Shown: one piece after another, positions 26,200-36,238 of the stretch
How the letters are laid out: the number at the start of each line of letters is the position of its first letter
Position numbering within the stretch: the stretch's first letter is position 1
From: Luteolibacter arcticus
GTDB taxonomy: Bacteria > Verrucomicrobiota > Verrucomicrobiia > Verrucomicrobiales > Akkermansiaceae
Assembly (NCBI RefSeq): GCF_025950235.1
Contig: NZ_JAPDDT010000001.1
Location: 62,001 to 126,000, forward strand
DNA: 64,000 bases
Direction: 5' to 3'
Notes under the pieces: model-generated
Told to the model about the DNA's origin: nothing
The model's database searches: none
Seen by the model: the letters and a program-made list of their open reading frames with translations, nothing else
Made by a program: the position numbers and the translations under genes

Positions 26200-27564
26200 C
26201 TACTTCGCCGTGCTCCGGATCACCCCGTCCTTCACCTTGGTGTGGATCTCCTCGCCCGGAGCGACGTCGGCGGTGGAGCGGATGATGCGGCCGGTTGTAT
26301 CGAGGGCGATGGAAAAGCCGCGCTCGAAGGCAGAAGCTGGGCCGAGCGTGCGAAGCAGCGAGCGCAGGCGGTGGATGCGTTGGCTGGACTCTTCCAACTG
26401 TCGCGATGCTGCCCGTTCAAATTGGCCGCGCAGGCGGCCAAGATGCTCGGAGCGGATCTCGAGCTGTCGTGCCGGATGATGCGCCGCGAGGGTGCGACCA
26501 AGTTCCTTGAGCCGTTGTTCACGATGGCGGAGATCGCCTTCTGCGGCGGACGAAAGCCGGCCACGTAGGGAATCGAGCCGTAGCACGGGTTCGCGGAGCA
26601 GGCGTTCGCCGCCACGGGACAAGACGCCGCGGCGGAGGTTTTCGAGCATCATCGCGAGTCGCTCGGTGCGGTCATGGACCCGGCGGGAGAGGCGGCGCTT
26701 CAGGATGCCGAGCCGTGCCTTCAACTCTTCGCCATCGGGCACTGCGAGTTCCGCCGCGGCGCTGGGTGTCGGGGCACGGAGGTCGGCGACGAAGTCGGCG
26801 ATGGTGAAATCGATCTCATGGCCGACCGCGGAGATGATGGGGATCGGGCACGCGGCGATGGCTCGGGCGACGACCTCCTCGTTGAAGTTCCACAGGTCCT
26901 CGATCGATCCGCCACCACGACCGACGATCAGGACGTCGCTACGAGGAATGCCGTACTTCTCCGGCTGCGACATTCGCTCAATCGCCCGCGCGATCTCGAG
27001 CTCGGCACCCCGGCCTTGGACACGGACCGGATAAAGCACCGGCTGCACCCATGGGGCACGGCGTTCGAGGATGTTGAGGATATCTCGGACCGCCGCGCCG
27101 GTGTCGGACGTCACGATGCCGACGACCCGGGGAAAGGAGGGAATCGGCTTCTTCCGCTCGGCATCGAACAAGCCTTCGGCCTGGAGCTTGCGCTTCAGGG
27201 CTTCAAAGCGTGCCTGCAACTCGCCGACACCGGCGCGCTCGACCCGCTGCACGATGAGCTGGAGCTGGCCGCGGGCCTCGTAAACGCTCGGCTCGGCGAA
27301 GGCACGGACTTTTACGCCGTCCTCCAGCACGTCGGCGCCCGGGCGTTTCCGCGCGCCGAACATCGCGCACTGGATCTGCGCGCCATCGTCCTTCAGTGAG
27401 AAATACCAGTGGCCGCTGGCCTGCTTCTTCAAGTTGGAGACCTCGCCCTCGACCCAGACCTCGCCGAGTTCGATCTCCAGCAGGTTCTTCATCCGCCGCA
27501 CGAGCTGCGTGACGGACAGCGCCTTGGGAGCGGGGGCGGGTTTTGGGGCAAAGAGATCGTCCAT
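26200..27564 (-). CDS. xseA: Exodeoxyribonuclease VII large subunit
   Basis: A 454-residue catalytic subunit of exonuclease VII, which degrades single-stranded DNA from both ends. The N-terminal OB fold (LSVTQLVRRMKNLLEIELGEVWVEGEVSNLKKQASGHWYFSLKDDGAQI), the core RVGIVTSDTGAAVRDI-like VVGIVTSDTGAAVRDILNIL, the active-site segment LIVGRGGGSIEDLWNFNEE and GHEIDFTIADFVADLRAPTPSAAAE are present, followed by the long coiled-coil region and a C-terminal beta cap. xseB is not adjacent, although it often is in other bacteria. Confidence 0.96.
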   Translation of the reverse strand: MDDLFAPKPAPAPKALSVTQLVRRMKNLLEIELGEVWVEGEVSNLKKQASGHWYFSLKDDGAQIQCAMFGARKRPGADVLEDGVKVRAFAEPSVYEARGQLQLIVQRVERAGVGELQARFEALKRKLQAEGLFDAERKKPIPSFPRVVGIVTSDTGAAVRDILNILERRAPWVQPVLYPVRVQGRGAELEIARAIERMSQPEKYGIPRSDVLIVGRGGGSIEDLWNFNEEVVARAIAACPIPIISAVGHEIDFTIADFVADLRAPTPSAAAELAVPDGEELKARLGILKRRLSRRVHDRTERLAMMLENLRRGVLSRGGERLLREPVLRLDSLRGRLSSAAEGDLRHREQRLKELGRTLAAHHPARQLEIRSEHLGRLRGQFERAASRQLEESSQRIHRLRSLLRTLGPASAFERGFSIALDTTGRIIRSTADVAPGEEIHTKVKDGVIRSTAK

Positions 27565-27664
27565 GGCAGAGGCGGAAGAGCGGAAAGCTGGTGGCGCGGG
27601 CTGTCGGGGGGAAGCGGGAGATTAAAGGTGCTTTTGCGGGCCGGAGGCTCCGCGCTCCCAGGGG

Positions 27665-28060
27665 TCAGCGCTTTTCCTGCACGGCGTTGAGAAGGATGCG
27701 CAGCGCTCCTCCGGAAATCCAGACCTCGTAGCAGAGGCAGGCCAGCGAGCAGCCCATCAGCGCCAGCGCGATGATGAACGAGGGAATCGCGAGGGTCTGC
27801 GTGCCGGCGATCACGGCGAGCATCGCGATCACGCAGAGAAACAGGCTGAAGGCGCCGAAGAGCTGCATGAGGCGGATCAGCGTGAGCCGCCGCCGCAGAT
27901 TGTCGATCTGTGCCCGCAGCAGGTCCTCGCCGTCTTGAAGCCAGTCCTTGTGAAGCTGGCGGATCAGGGCGGACAGGTGGAGGAAGCGGTTGGTATAGGA
28001 CAGGAAGAGCAGGCTGATCGCGGGGAACAGCAGGGCGGGCGTGGAGACTTCCAAGGTCAC
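27665..28060 (-). CDS. DUF2721 membrane protein
   Basis: A 131-residue protein with three hydrophobic helices (about residues 5-24, 62-85 and 89-112) and a charged helical segment between the first and second (LSALIRQLHKDWLQDGEDLLRAQIDNLRRRLTLIRLMQLFGAFS). This pattern is that of DUF2721, a small inner-membrane family of unknown function. It stands alone about 100 bases upstream of xseA on the same strand and is divergent from the ABC exporter. Confidence 0.8.
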   Translation of the reverse strand: MTLEVSTPALLFPAISLLFLSYTNRFLHLSALIRQLHKDWLQDGEDLLRAQIDNLRRRLTLIRLMQLFGAFSLFLCVIAMLAVIAGTQTLAIPSFIIALALMGCSLACLCYEVWISGGALRILLNAVQEKR

Positions 28061-28190
28061 GCGAACGGTCTAGCGGGCGGCGTGCCGGGTGGCAACCGCG
28101 GTCGCTTTGGCAAGCTTTTTCGTGCCTCGGGAGGCTGTGTTCCGGGCTTGCCGCCGGGGTGCGGGGGGGAGAATCTCCGCCCCCACACGG

Positions 28191-30071
28191 ATGAAGCGAT
28201 TCTATCCCTACTTCGCCTACCTCAAGGGCGTCAAAAGCACCTTCATTACCGGCGTCATCGCCGGCATCGTCTTCGCGATCGTCAGCGGCTTCGGCATGCC
28301 GCTGGTCGTGAAGACCGCCTTCCCGATCATCTTCGGCAAGACCGAGAGGATTGCCGAGGTGCAGCGGACCCTGAACGACTCGGTCGGGCCGGAAAAGGCG
28401 AACGAACTGCTGAATGGCGCGTTCGGGGAGGAAATGGCGAACCTGAAGAAGACGGAAAAGGTGAGAACCTTCTTCAGCGAGAGTCTGGGAGTGGAGAATG
28501 CGCCCCGTGCGGTGCTGATCGCCGCCTGTGCCATCATTCCGCTGGCGGCCCTGCTGCGCGGTCTCGCCGGTTTCCTGAACGTCTATTTCGTCACCGCCGC
28601 CGGTCTCCACGTGCTGCGTGATATCCAGCAGTCGGTTTTCGTGAAACTGCAGCGGCTGCCGCTCGGCTTCTTCAGCGGCCGCAAGACGGGCGACCTGATC
28701 AGCCGGGTGATCACCGACTCGAACATGCTGCAAGGGGTGGTGACGACGATCTCCAACGACCTGATCAAGCAGCCGTTCACATTGATCGGCGCGCTGGCCT
28801 TCCTGATCACCGACAGTGTCGAGAACAGCGACTCGTTCTTCCTCATCATCTGCCTGCTGAGCATCCCGATTGTGGTGGTGCCGATCCGCTTCCTGGGCAA
28901 ACGCCTGATGCGCAAGGCCGCGCACATGCAGCGCGAGTCCGGTGACAATTCGGCGGTGCTGGCGGAAACCCTCGGCGCCACGCGCGAGATCCGTGCCTTC
29001 AACCTGGAAGAGATGATGGGCCAGCGCTTCCTCCAAGGCATCGGCCGGTGGACGAAGTTTCACCTCAAAGTGATCAAGTACCGCTACCTCACGCCGCCAA
29101 TCATCGAGATGGTGGCGGCCGCGGTGGTGGCATTCGCGCTCGGCTACGGTGCCTCGAAGGGGCTCTCGCTAGAACGCTTCATGGGCGTGGTAACGGCGCT
29201 TTACCTGTGCTACGACCCGATGAAGAAGCTGGGGGAAATCCACAACCGCATGAAGCAGGGCGAGGCCTCGCTCGACCGGTTGGAAACCATTCTTCATGCC
29301 GAGGAAGGGGTGACCGATCCGCCGAATCCGGTGACCATCGACCGTGTCGCAGGCCGTGTTGTATTCGAGAACGTGAACTTTGCCTACGGCGATAATGCCG
29401 CTCTCAACGGCATCACGCTCGATGTGCCCGCCGGTCAGGTGATCGCGCTGGTAGGGAAGTCAGGCGCGGGCAAGACGACCTTCGCGAGCATGGTGCCGCG
29501 ATTCTACGATCCGGTGGAGGGCAGGATCCTGCTCGATGGCGTGGACCTGCGCGAGCTGCGGCTAAAGGACCTGCGCGACCACATCACCATTGTGCCGCAG
29601 GAGGCGGTGCTTTTCTCGGGAACCATTCTTGAGAACATCAAATTGGGTCGGATGGGTGCGACCGAGGAGGAGGTCAAGGAAGCCGCACGACAGGCCCATG
29701 CCCACGACTTCATCATGGCGCAGCCACAGGGCTACGACACCCAAGTGGGTGAACGTGGTGCCCAGCTCTCCGGCGGGCAGAAGCAGCGGATTTCAATTGC
29801 GCGTGCGTTCCTCAAGAACGCGCCGGTGCTGATCCTCGACGAAGCGACCTCAGCGTTGGACTCCGAGGCGGAAGCGCGGATTCAGGAGGAACTCGCCGAC
29901 CTGACCCGCGGCCGCACGACGTTCATCATTGCGCACCGTTTCAGCACGATCCGGATTGCGGACCGCATCCTTGTTTTCGATGGAGGTAAAATTGTTGGCG
30001 ATGGCACGTTCCAGGAACTTCAGGAGAAGCACGACCTGTTCCGGAATCTGTTGGAGATGCAGCGGCACTGA
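28191..30071 (+). CDS. ABC exporter, MsbA-like lipid/multidrug half-transporter
   Basis: A 626-residue half-transporter with an N-terminal six-helix membrane domain (about 1-330) fused to an ATPase domain (about 375-626). Visible are Walker A GKSGAGKTT (about residue 421), Q-loop VPQEAVLFSGTI, the signature LSGGQKQR (about 525), Walker B LILDEATSALD and the switch His in IIAHRFST. The membrane half has an unusual soluble insertion between helices 1 and 2 (about residues 45-105, rich in charged residues). The overall type fits lipid A or lipid exporters such as MsbA; the substrate is inferred. An open frame extends upstream of the chosen ATG, but without resemblance. Confidence 0.9.
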   Translation: MKRFYPYFAYLKGVKSTFITGVIAGIVFAIVSGFGMPLVVKTAFPIIFGKTERIAEVQRTLNDSVGPEKANELLNGAFGEEMANLKKTEKVRTFFSESLGVENAPRAVLIAACAIIPLAALLRGLAGFLNVYFVTAAGLHVLRDIQQSVFVKLQRLPLGFFSGRKTGDLISRVITDSNMLQGVVTTISNDLIKQPFTLIGALAFLITDSVENSDSFFLIICLLSIPIVVVPIRFLGKRLMRKAAHMQRESGDNSAVLAETLGATREIRAFNLEEMMGQRFLQGIGRWTKFHLKVIKYRYLTPPIIEMVAAAVVAFALGYGASKGLSLERFMGVVTALYLCYDPMKKLGEIHNRMKQGEASLDRLETILHAEEGVTDPPNPVTIDRVAGRVVFENVNFAYGDNAALNGITLDVPAGQVIALVGKSGAGKTTFASMVPRFYDPVEGRILLDGVDLRELRLKDLRDHITIVPQEAVLFSGTILENIKLGRMGATEEEVKEAARQAHAHDFIMAQPQGYDTQVGERGAQLSGGQKQRISIARAFLKNAPVLILDEATSALDSEAEARIQEELADLTRGRTTFIIAHRFSTIRIADRILVFDGGKIVGDGTFQELQEKHDLFRNLLEMQRH

Positions 30072-30079
30072 GATGGTCG

Positions 30080-30158
30080 ACTGGGAGCGCGGGATTTGTT
30101 CCGCTGCACCGGACCGGCGAACCTACCGTCCAAGCGGGATAAATCCCGCGGTCCCAGT
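30080..30158. repeat. Long inverted repeat between convergent genes
   Basis: An 18-bp inverted repeat with one mismatch (30080-30097 with 30141-30158, starting ACTGGGA) encloses a perfect 7-bp hairpin GCGGGAT/ATCCCGC (30134-30149). It fills the 91-base gap between the ABC exporter and the giant exported protein and may terminate both transcripts. It resembles a REP or BIME unit. Confidence 0.65.
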
Positions 30159-30162
30159 GGGC

Positions 30163-33100
30163 TTACGGTTCGGTGACTTGGAAGCGGAAGAACTTCATTC
30201 CATCCGGATCGGCAGGCAGCGGGATCTCGGTGAGGGTGTCGCTGGACTGATAGGCGCTGTCGATTTCCGGAATGCTCCACGGCTGCCACGAGGAGAGATC
30301 GTCGCTGGTCTGGATGGCGTAGTAGCGGTGCGACTTTCTCAAGAACTGCAGTGAGCCACCGGCGATCGAGGCCTGCCATGCGTCGCTGCCGGCGACGGGT
30401 GAGCTGCCTAACAAGTACTCGTCGTAGTTGCTCGCGCCGTCGCCGTCGGGGTCGGCGGACTTGATGCCGTCGGGATTGTTGATTGCGAAGAAGCCGTCGC
30501 GCCACTGGTCATAGAGCGGCCGGTTCGGCAGGTCGCTGTTGATCCACTCGGTGATGAGCTGGATGTTCGCCGGGTCCACTTCGCTGGTGCCGAGCGGGGG
30601 CATGCGGCCGAAGCCATTGGTCGCCGCCATGCGGTTGAGCACGATGCTGTGGGTGGTGTCGCCCGGCACGATGTACTTGTTGAGCGGGTTGTCGCCGTCG
30701 TTTTCGGCAACGCCGTTGATCAAGCCGGTTTGCTCCAGCGTGAGATGCGCGCGGCCATCCCAGAGGCCACTGACGCTGCCGCCCGCCTGGTGGCAGTAGG
30801 AGCAGTTCACCGCGAAGTACGAACGGGCGCGTTGTTCGAGCGGATACTGTGTTTCATCCGGCCGGAGGTGGCGGGAGAGGGTGGCGACGGGATCCGGGGT
30901 GTTAGAGAGGAAGTTGTTTGCCGCGAGCACGTCGAGCTGGTTGCCGCTGTAGCCGTTGATGGTGTTGGTCAGGTTGAGCTGGCGGGTATTGAAGGAAAGC
31001 GCGTGGCCGCCCTGCGGTGTGTGGCAGGTGAGGCAGCTCGACCGGCTGGGGATCTGCCAGCGTTGCGTGTGTGGCGTGCCGTGGTCATCGATGGCGAGAT
31101 CGAAGTCGGTGCCTGCATCCTCGACGAGATTGGCCTCGGTCTGGGCCTCGTTCCAACGGTAGCTGACGCCGTAAACCGTGGTGTCGGTTTTCACCAGCAC
31201 GCGGGTTTCAATGCGCTTCTTCGTCGCCGGGTTGCCGCGGCTCATCTCCAGATCGAAGTGCTTCACCCACACGGTGCCGGCCGGGTAGGTCCAGTTGCCG
31301 TCCTTGCTCCAGGTCATCTTGTCCGAGGCGTTGGGGATGGTGAACCAGCGGCGCTTGATCGCGTGGTCGCTCCAGAAGGCGAGGTTAGGCTGATAGGGCA
31401 GCAGGCCGGGCGACGGCGAGAGATCGGTCAGGTCGGCGAACAGGCTGGTCTCACTGAGCGTGGTGGGGAAGCTGCCGGCGACCGTGCTGCCGGTGCCGAG
31501 GCGCATGATCTTGCCGGTGAGATAGGCGCAGAACAGCAGGTCCTTGTTGTAGGGATCCACGCCCTGCGATGATAGGACGCCGTAGGCACCGGGCAGGCCG
31601 GTGAGGCGCGTCGTCGCGCCGGTGGTCGTGTTCATCTGCCACACGTGGCCGGACACGGAGTCACTGAAGACGTAGCTGCCTGCGAGCGATGGATAGCGAG
31701 TGCCGCGATAGACATAGCCCCCGACGACCGAGTTCCCCTTGTAGGCGGCGTCACCGCCGGCGACGCCGGTGTGGACGTATTCGTAGACGGGATTGATCGA
31801 AGTGAAGCCGACAGGCGCGGTGCCGAGTGCGCCGTTGTGGTTATGGGCGCCCTCGCGGTAGGCCCAGCCGTAGTTGCCGCCCTTTACGATCTTGTTGATT
31901 TCCTCGTAGGTATTCTGTCCGACATCACCTTCCCAAAGGTCGCCAGTGACCGGGTCGAAGGACATGCGCCAGGCGTGGCGGATGCCGGTGGCCCAGAACT
32001 CGGTGCGCACCGAGCCCAGCGAGCCGGTGTAGTCGACTCCATTGTAGGTGCCATTCCACGTGCCGCTGGGACTGAGGCTGGTGTGGACGAACGGATTGTC
32101 GGGCGGTACGTGGAAGTCGGCCACGCCGTCGTCGTCGTCGGTGTAAATGGAGTTGTGAGGATTCGGCGGCAGGCTTCCCGGCTTCTTGTCCACGTCGATC
32201 CGGAAGATGCCGGAGTAGAAGTCGTCATCGATTTTCTGGCTTCTTTCCTGGCCGAACCTGGAGTTATCGCCGTCGCCCGTTCCGTAGTAAAGATAGCCGT
32301 CGTTGGGTCCGAAGTGGAGGTCGCCACCGTTGTGATTCAGGCCGAAGTCGTCGATGTGGAGGAGGATTTCTTCGCTGGCCGGATTTGCGATGGTGGGATT
32401 GGAGGTGTCACGGGTGAAGCGGGAAACGCGCTGGAAGTAGTCGCCGCTGAAGCTCACCGTGTAGGCGACGTAGAAGTAGCCGTTGGTGGCGTAGTTCGGA
32501 TGGAAGGCGAGGCCGAGCAGGCCGTTCTCAGGTTGCCCGGCTAACAAGGGGCCGATGTTGAAGCCACCGCCCAGAGCAGAGAGGTCGAGGAAGACATTAG
32601 TGGCAGGTGTGAGCGATGTGACATCGGCCACGCGCTTGATGATGCCCCCTTGTTCGCAGACGTAGAGCTGGTTCGCATCGCCGGGGACTGAAGTCAGGGA
32701 GACGGGGCGGTTGAAAACGAGACCGGGCAGGGCTTCAACGAGTTGCCACGAGGTGACTGGTGGTGCCGCGGGCATCGCGAGCGCCGGGTTGGTGAGGCGC
32801 AGTGAGGAAGCGAAGTCGATCGTCACGGTGCCGGTGACCGTGGTGCCGCTGACATTCGAGATGCTGTAGGTGAAGACCACGGGTGCCGCGCTGCTGCCGG
32901 TGTGGGTGTAGAGGATCTTGCCGTGGGAAAGGGTGGCCACTCCCGCCGACGGCGGGTTGACGATCTGCAAGCTGCCGCTGACGGGCTCGCCGGTGTCATT
33001 GGCAAGCACGTCGATCAGCACCTTCTGATTCGCGTGGATGGTGGCTTGGTCATTGCCCGCGACCGGCGGTGCGAAGGTGGCATCAGGTCCGGCCGTGAAA

Positions 33101-35550
33101 GTCGAAGCGACCTCGGCGGTGGTGATGGCCCGGTCGTAGATCCGGAGTTCGTCGAGGGAGAGATTCGAGTTCATGTCCGCGGCCCACATCGAGCGGCCGA
33201 TCCAGTTGTTCACGTCGTGAAGGTCGGGCAGCCGGTAGGGCAGGTCGATCGAGCCAATGAGAGTGCCGTTGCGGAACCACTTCACGAGGCAGCCCGTGGC
33301 CCCACTGGCACCTCCGCCGTCCTTCACGGTCATCACGTAGTGATACTGGGTGCCCGCAGTGGTGGCGGAGGAGAGGTCGGCGTTGTTGGTCACGGTGCGG
33401 TCGCCGGCGAGCTTCGCTTCGAGGCGATGGGAGCCGAGCGTGCCGACGTTGTTGAGCGAGAGGAAGAGGTTGTCGTTGGCGACGAAGGCGCCGGGCGCGG
33501 TGCCGGAGTCGATGATCTCACCGGTCTCCGCACCGGGGCCGCTGGTGATCGATGAATTGCCGAAGTCAAAGAGACGCTGCCAGTTCTTCGAAGACACCGG
33601 AGTGGCCCATGCCTCGAACGTGAGGTCGGGTCGCGACGAGAGGATGCCATTCGGCAGGTCGAGGTAGGCGGAGATGTTAGCGGCGGTCTGGTTGCCATTG
33701 GTGGTGGTGCCTGGCAGCAGGAGCTGGGTGCCGGTGAGGGTCGCGCCATTGCCTTGGACGGTGGCGACTTCACCGGTGGCGATGTCGAGGAAGATGGTGC
33801 CGGCCGGTGCATTGCCGGCGGTGGTGTCAAAGGTCCAGCGACGCGTGGGAACGGGTGCCGGGGCAGGGGGCTCGGGTGGTCCCACCGCGGGATCCGGGCC
33901 GGCCGTGAAGCTCGCCGTGATTTCCGACGGCGTGATGGCGCGGCGATAGATGCGCAATTCATCGAGCGCCATGTGCGCGTTCGAGTCGCCGGAGTACATC
34001 GAGCGGCCGATCCAGTTGTTCACGTCTTCCATCCCGCTGAGGTGGAATTGGAAGTCCATTGAGTTCTGGAGCACGCCATTGCGATACCAGCGCGCCTGGC
34101 AGCCATTGGACCCATAGGTGCCGATGCCATCTTCAACGACCAGCACGTAGTGATAGCTGGTGCCGGCTGTGGTCGCGGCGGTGGTGAACGTGTATTGCGC
34201 GGGATTGCCGTCGTATTGTCCTTCGAGCTGCTGGGAATTCATGTTCCCGGCGTTGTTGAAGGTGAGGCTGAGATTGTCGTAAGCTGCGGTGTTGCCCGGT
34301 GCGATGGCGGTGTCGAGGATCTCGCCGGTCGCCCCGCCGGTTCCATGACTGGCCGCACAACGACCGAAGTCGAAGAGCCGTTGCCAGCTCTTCGACGACA
34401 GCGGACTGGCCCATGCTTCGAAGCTTACGCTGGGAGTCTGCGTGACGAGCCCGTTCGGCAAGTCGAGGTAGGCGGAGATGGTTGAGGCCGGTTGGTTGCC
34501 GGTGGTGCTTCCAGGCAGGACCACGGAGCCGCCGGTGAGCGAGCCTCCGTTGCCACGCAGGGTTGCGACCACGCCGCCGATGCTATCGGCGAAGGTGGTG
34601 CCGGACTCGGCTTCGGAATCGGCCTGGGTGGTGAAGGCCCAGAGGTTGTCCGGCACCGGTGGCGGGTCGGGCTCAGCCTCGCCGAGATTGTCGGGGCCGG
34701 CCGCGATGTTCGCGGTGATCTCCGCGGGTGTCAGCACGTGGTTGTAGAGACGCACCTCGTTGTAAGCGACGTTGGCGTTGCTGTCCGCGGAGTACATCGA
34801 GCGGCCCAGCCAGTTGTTCCGGTCCTGGACCTCGGCGAGATGGAAATCGACGTCGAGGGTACTGACCAGCGTGCCATTGAGATACCAGGCCATCTGTCCG
34901 CCGGAAGAGCCGAAGGTCCCGAGACCATCGGTGAAGGTGCAGAGGAAGTGATACTGAGTGCCCGCCGCCAGACTTGCGCCGGTGTTGCTGCCGGTTTCGG
35001 TCAAGCCGTCCAGGCGCCCCATCATCCGCTGGGTGTTGGCAGTGCTGGTCCGGTGAATCGCCAAGGCAAAGTCGTCGCTCGAGGAGGCGTCGTTAGGTGC
35101 TTGGGTAGCGTTGGGTTGAATCTCTCCCGCGGGGACCTGCATGCCGCCGCGGACTCCCGATTGAAGCTGGCCCATCCGTCCGAAGTCGAACAGCCGCTGC
35201 CAGTTCTTAACCGAGACCGGCGTGGCCCAGATCTCCACGGAGAGGTTTGTCTTCGTTGAAATCAGGCCGTTGGGAAGGTCGACATACGCCGCGATGTTCG
35301 CAGGGGTCTGATTACCGGTGGTCGTTCCGGGTACGACCAGCGAGCTCCCATTGAAGGAGGCATTGAGGCCTACCACGGCGGCAGTGGAGGTGCCCACGCG
35401 GTCGGCGATGGTGGTGCCGGCGGGGGCATTGCCGACGGCGTTGTTGAAGGACCAGCGATTGACGAGATCGGCACGGCCCCCCGTCAAAAGTGACACGGCG
35501 GCCAAAGCGTGTACGAGCGGAACGAGCCCGTGGGTCCGGCGGGAATTCAT
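30163..35550 (-). CDS. Giant exported protein: three LamG-like domains, Ig-like domain, sorbosone dehydrogenase domain and haem c domain
   Basis: A 1795-residue secreted protein. The signal peptide is residues 1-27. Three related concanavalin/LamG-like domains (about 28-285, 300-550 and 570-830) share NWQRLFDFGR and NNWIGRSM blocks. An Ig/cadherin-like domain lies at about 835-930. A glucose/sorbosone dehydrogenase-like beta propeller spans about 935-1370 (LYVCEQGGIIKRV, GLLGLAFHPNYATNGYFYVAYT, NHNGGDLHFGPNDGYLYYGTGDGD). A domain of the TIGR03806 type follows, with two haem-like motifs CLTCH (about 1505) and CSYCH (about 1583). One calcium-repeat-like DPDGDGASNYDEYLLG lies at about 1700, and a short C-terminal beta domain ends the protein. 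It may oxidise and bind a sugar outside the cell; that is inference. Confidence 0.85.
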   Translation of the reverse strand: MNSRRTHGLVPLVHALAAVSLLTGGRADLVNRWSFNNAVGNAPAGTTIADRVGTSTAAVVGLNASFNGSSLVVPGTTTGNQTPANIAAYVDLPNGLISTKTNLSVEIWATPVSVKNWQRLFDFGRMGQLQSGVRGGMQVPAGEIQPNATQAPNDASSSDDFALAIHRTSTANTQRMMGRLDGLTETGSNTGASLAAGTQYHFLCTFTDGLGTFGSSGGQMAWYLNGTLVSTLDVDFHLAEVQDRNNWLGRSMYSADSNANVAYNEVRLYNHVLTPAEITANIAAGPDNLGEAEPDPPPVPDNLWAFTTQADSEAESGTTFADSIGGVVATLRGNGGSLTGGSVVLPGSTTGNQPASTISAYLDLPNGLVTQTPSVSFEAWASPLSSKSWQRLFDFGRCAASHGTGGATGEILDTAIAPGNTAAYDNLSLTFNNAGNMNSQQLEGQYDGNPAQYTFTTAATTAGTSYHYVLVVEDGIGTYGSNGCQARWYRNGVLQNSMDFQFHLSGMEDVNNWIGRSMYSGDSNAHMALDELRIYRRAITPSEITASFTAGPDPAVGPPEPPAPAPVPTRRWTFDTTAGNAPAGTIFLDIATGEVATVQGNGATLTGTQLLLPGTTTNGNQTAANISAYLDLPNGILSSRPDLTFEAWATPVSSKNWQRLFDFGNSSITSGPGAETGEIIDSGTAPGAFVANDNLFLSLNNVGTLGSHRLEAKLAGDRTVTNNADLSSATTAGTQYHYVMTVKDGGGASGATGCLVKWFRNGTLIGSIDLPYRLPDLHDVNNWIGRSMWAADMNSNLSLDELRIYDRAITTAEVASTFTAGPDATFAPPVAGNDQATIHANQKVLIDVLANDTGEPVSGSLQIVNPPSAGVATLSHGKILYTHTGSSAAPVVFTYSISNVSGTTVTGTVTIDFASSLRLTNPALAMPAAPPVTSWQLVEALPGLVFNRPVSLTSVPGDANQLYVCEQGGIIKRVADVTSLTPATNVFLDLSALGGGFNIGPLLAGQPENGLLGLAFHPNYATNGYFYVAYTVSFSGDYFQRVSRFTRDTSNPTIANPASEEILLHIDDFGLNHNGGDLHFGPNDGYLYYGTGDGDNSRFGQERSQKIDDDFYSGIFRIDVDKKPGSLPPNPHNSIYTDDDDGVADFHVPPDNPFVHTSLSPSGTWNGTYNGVDYTGSLGSVRTEFWATGIRHAWRMSFDPVTGDLWEGDVGQNTYEEINKIVKGGNYGWAYREGAHNHNGALGTAPVGFTSINPVYEYVHTGVAGGDAAYKGNSVVGGYVYRGTRYPSLAGSYVFSDSVSGHVWQMNTTTGATTRLTGLPGAYGVLSSQGVDPYNKDLLFCAYLTGKIMRLGTGSTVAGSFPTTLSETSLFADLTDLSPSPGLLPYQPNLAFWSDHAIKRRWFTIPNASDKMTWSKDGNWTYPAGTVWVKHFDLEMSRGNPATKKRIETRVLVKTDTTVYGVSYRWNEAQTEANLVEDAGTDFDLAIDDHGTPHTQRWQIPSRSSCLTCHTPQGGHALSFNTRQLNLTNTINGYSGNQLDVLAANNFLSNTPDPVATLSRHLRPDETQYPLEQRARSYFAVNCSYCHQAGGSVSGLWDGRAHLTLEQTGLINGVAENDGDNPLNKYIVPGDTTHSIVLNRMAATNGFGRMPPLGTSEVDPANIQLITEWINSDLPNRPLYDQWRDGFFAINNPDGIKSADPDGDGASNYDEYLLGSSPVAGSDAWQASIAGGSLQFLRKSHRYYAIQTSDDLSSWQPWSIPEIDSAYQSSDTLTEIPLPADPDGMKFFRFQVTEP

Positions 35551-35797
35551 GGCGTTTTTTGCAGGTACGTCGCTCTGGCAGGAGGAGTGGGTTTCGCGAC
35601 TCCTTGATTGAAAGCGTAGTACGTCGTTTCGGGCTATGATCGGATTGCCGAGGGTGGGGGATTCATACCCAGGCGAATGCCTTTCGTTGGAATCCCCAGC
35701 TTTTACTTAGATTCGGATCAACCGGACGAATGGCTATCGCCCCTTTCCGGGATAGCTCGTCGTGTAAACTTGTCGTAAACCGAGACGGGGAAGCTTG

Positions 35798-36238
35798 ATG
35801 CGGATCACCGCTCCGATGTATGCGATCGGGATGAGAAGCTCCGGTGGTTTGCTGAAGGTCCTCGCGTTATGCAGCACAGTTGCGCTTGGCGGCGGCTATG
35901 TGTGGTGGAGCCAGAAGAAGTCCGAGGATAGTCGGGCCAAGGAGGCGGAAGCGTATGAGAGAATGATTCTCCCGGGTCCGAAAAGTGCGGGGATATCAGG
36001 AGAGGGAAGCGGGCTGAAGTTGGACCTGCCCGAGGATCCCCGGACGAATGCCGACTCCATCCAACCGGTTCCCGCTTATGAACCAGGGCGCACCATTCTT
36101 CCGGGTTCGAAATCGGGTTTGGTTCTGCCACCGGACGACGAGAAAAAAGAGCCACCGCCGAAGCTGCGGACCGTCTTGCCCGGCTCGAAGAGCATCGACC
36201 CGATCTTGTCGCCTGACAAAGCGGAGGAGGAGCCATGA
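35798..36238 (+). CDS. Small membrane-anchored protein with three LPG(S/P)KS repeats
   Basis: A 146-residue protein with an N-terminal hydrophobic helix (about residues 18-37, LLKVLALCSTVALGGGYVWW). The remainder is disordered and charged. The motif (I/V)LPG(P/S)KS occurs three times: 57-63, 100-106 and 126-132. I do not know a function for this motif; it could be a docking or modification site. The start codon ATG at 35798 is directly preceded by TTG. The stop overlaps the next gene (ATGA), so the protein is translationally coupled to the hydroxylase-family gene and may be its partner. Confidence 0.72.
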   Translation: MRITAPMYAIGMRSSGGLLKVLALCSTVALGGGYVWWSQKKSEDSRAKEAEAYERMILPGPKSAGISGEGSGLKLDLPEDPRTNADSIQPVPAYEPGRTILPGSKSGLVLPPDDEKKEPPPKLRTVLPGSKSIDPILSPDKAEEEP

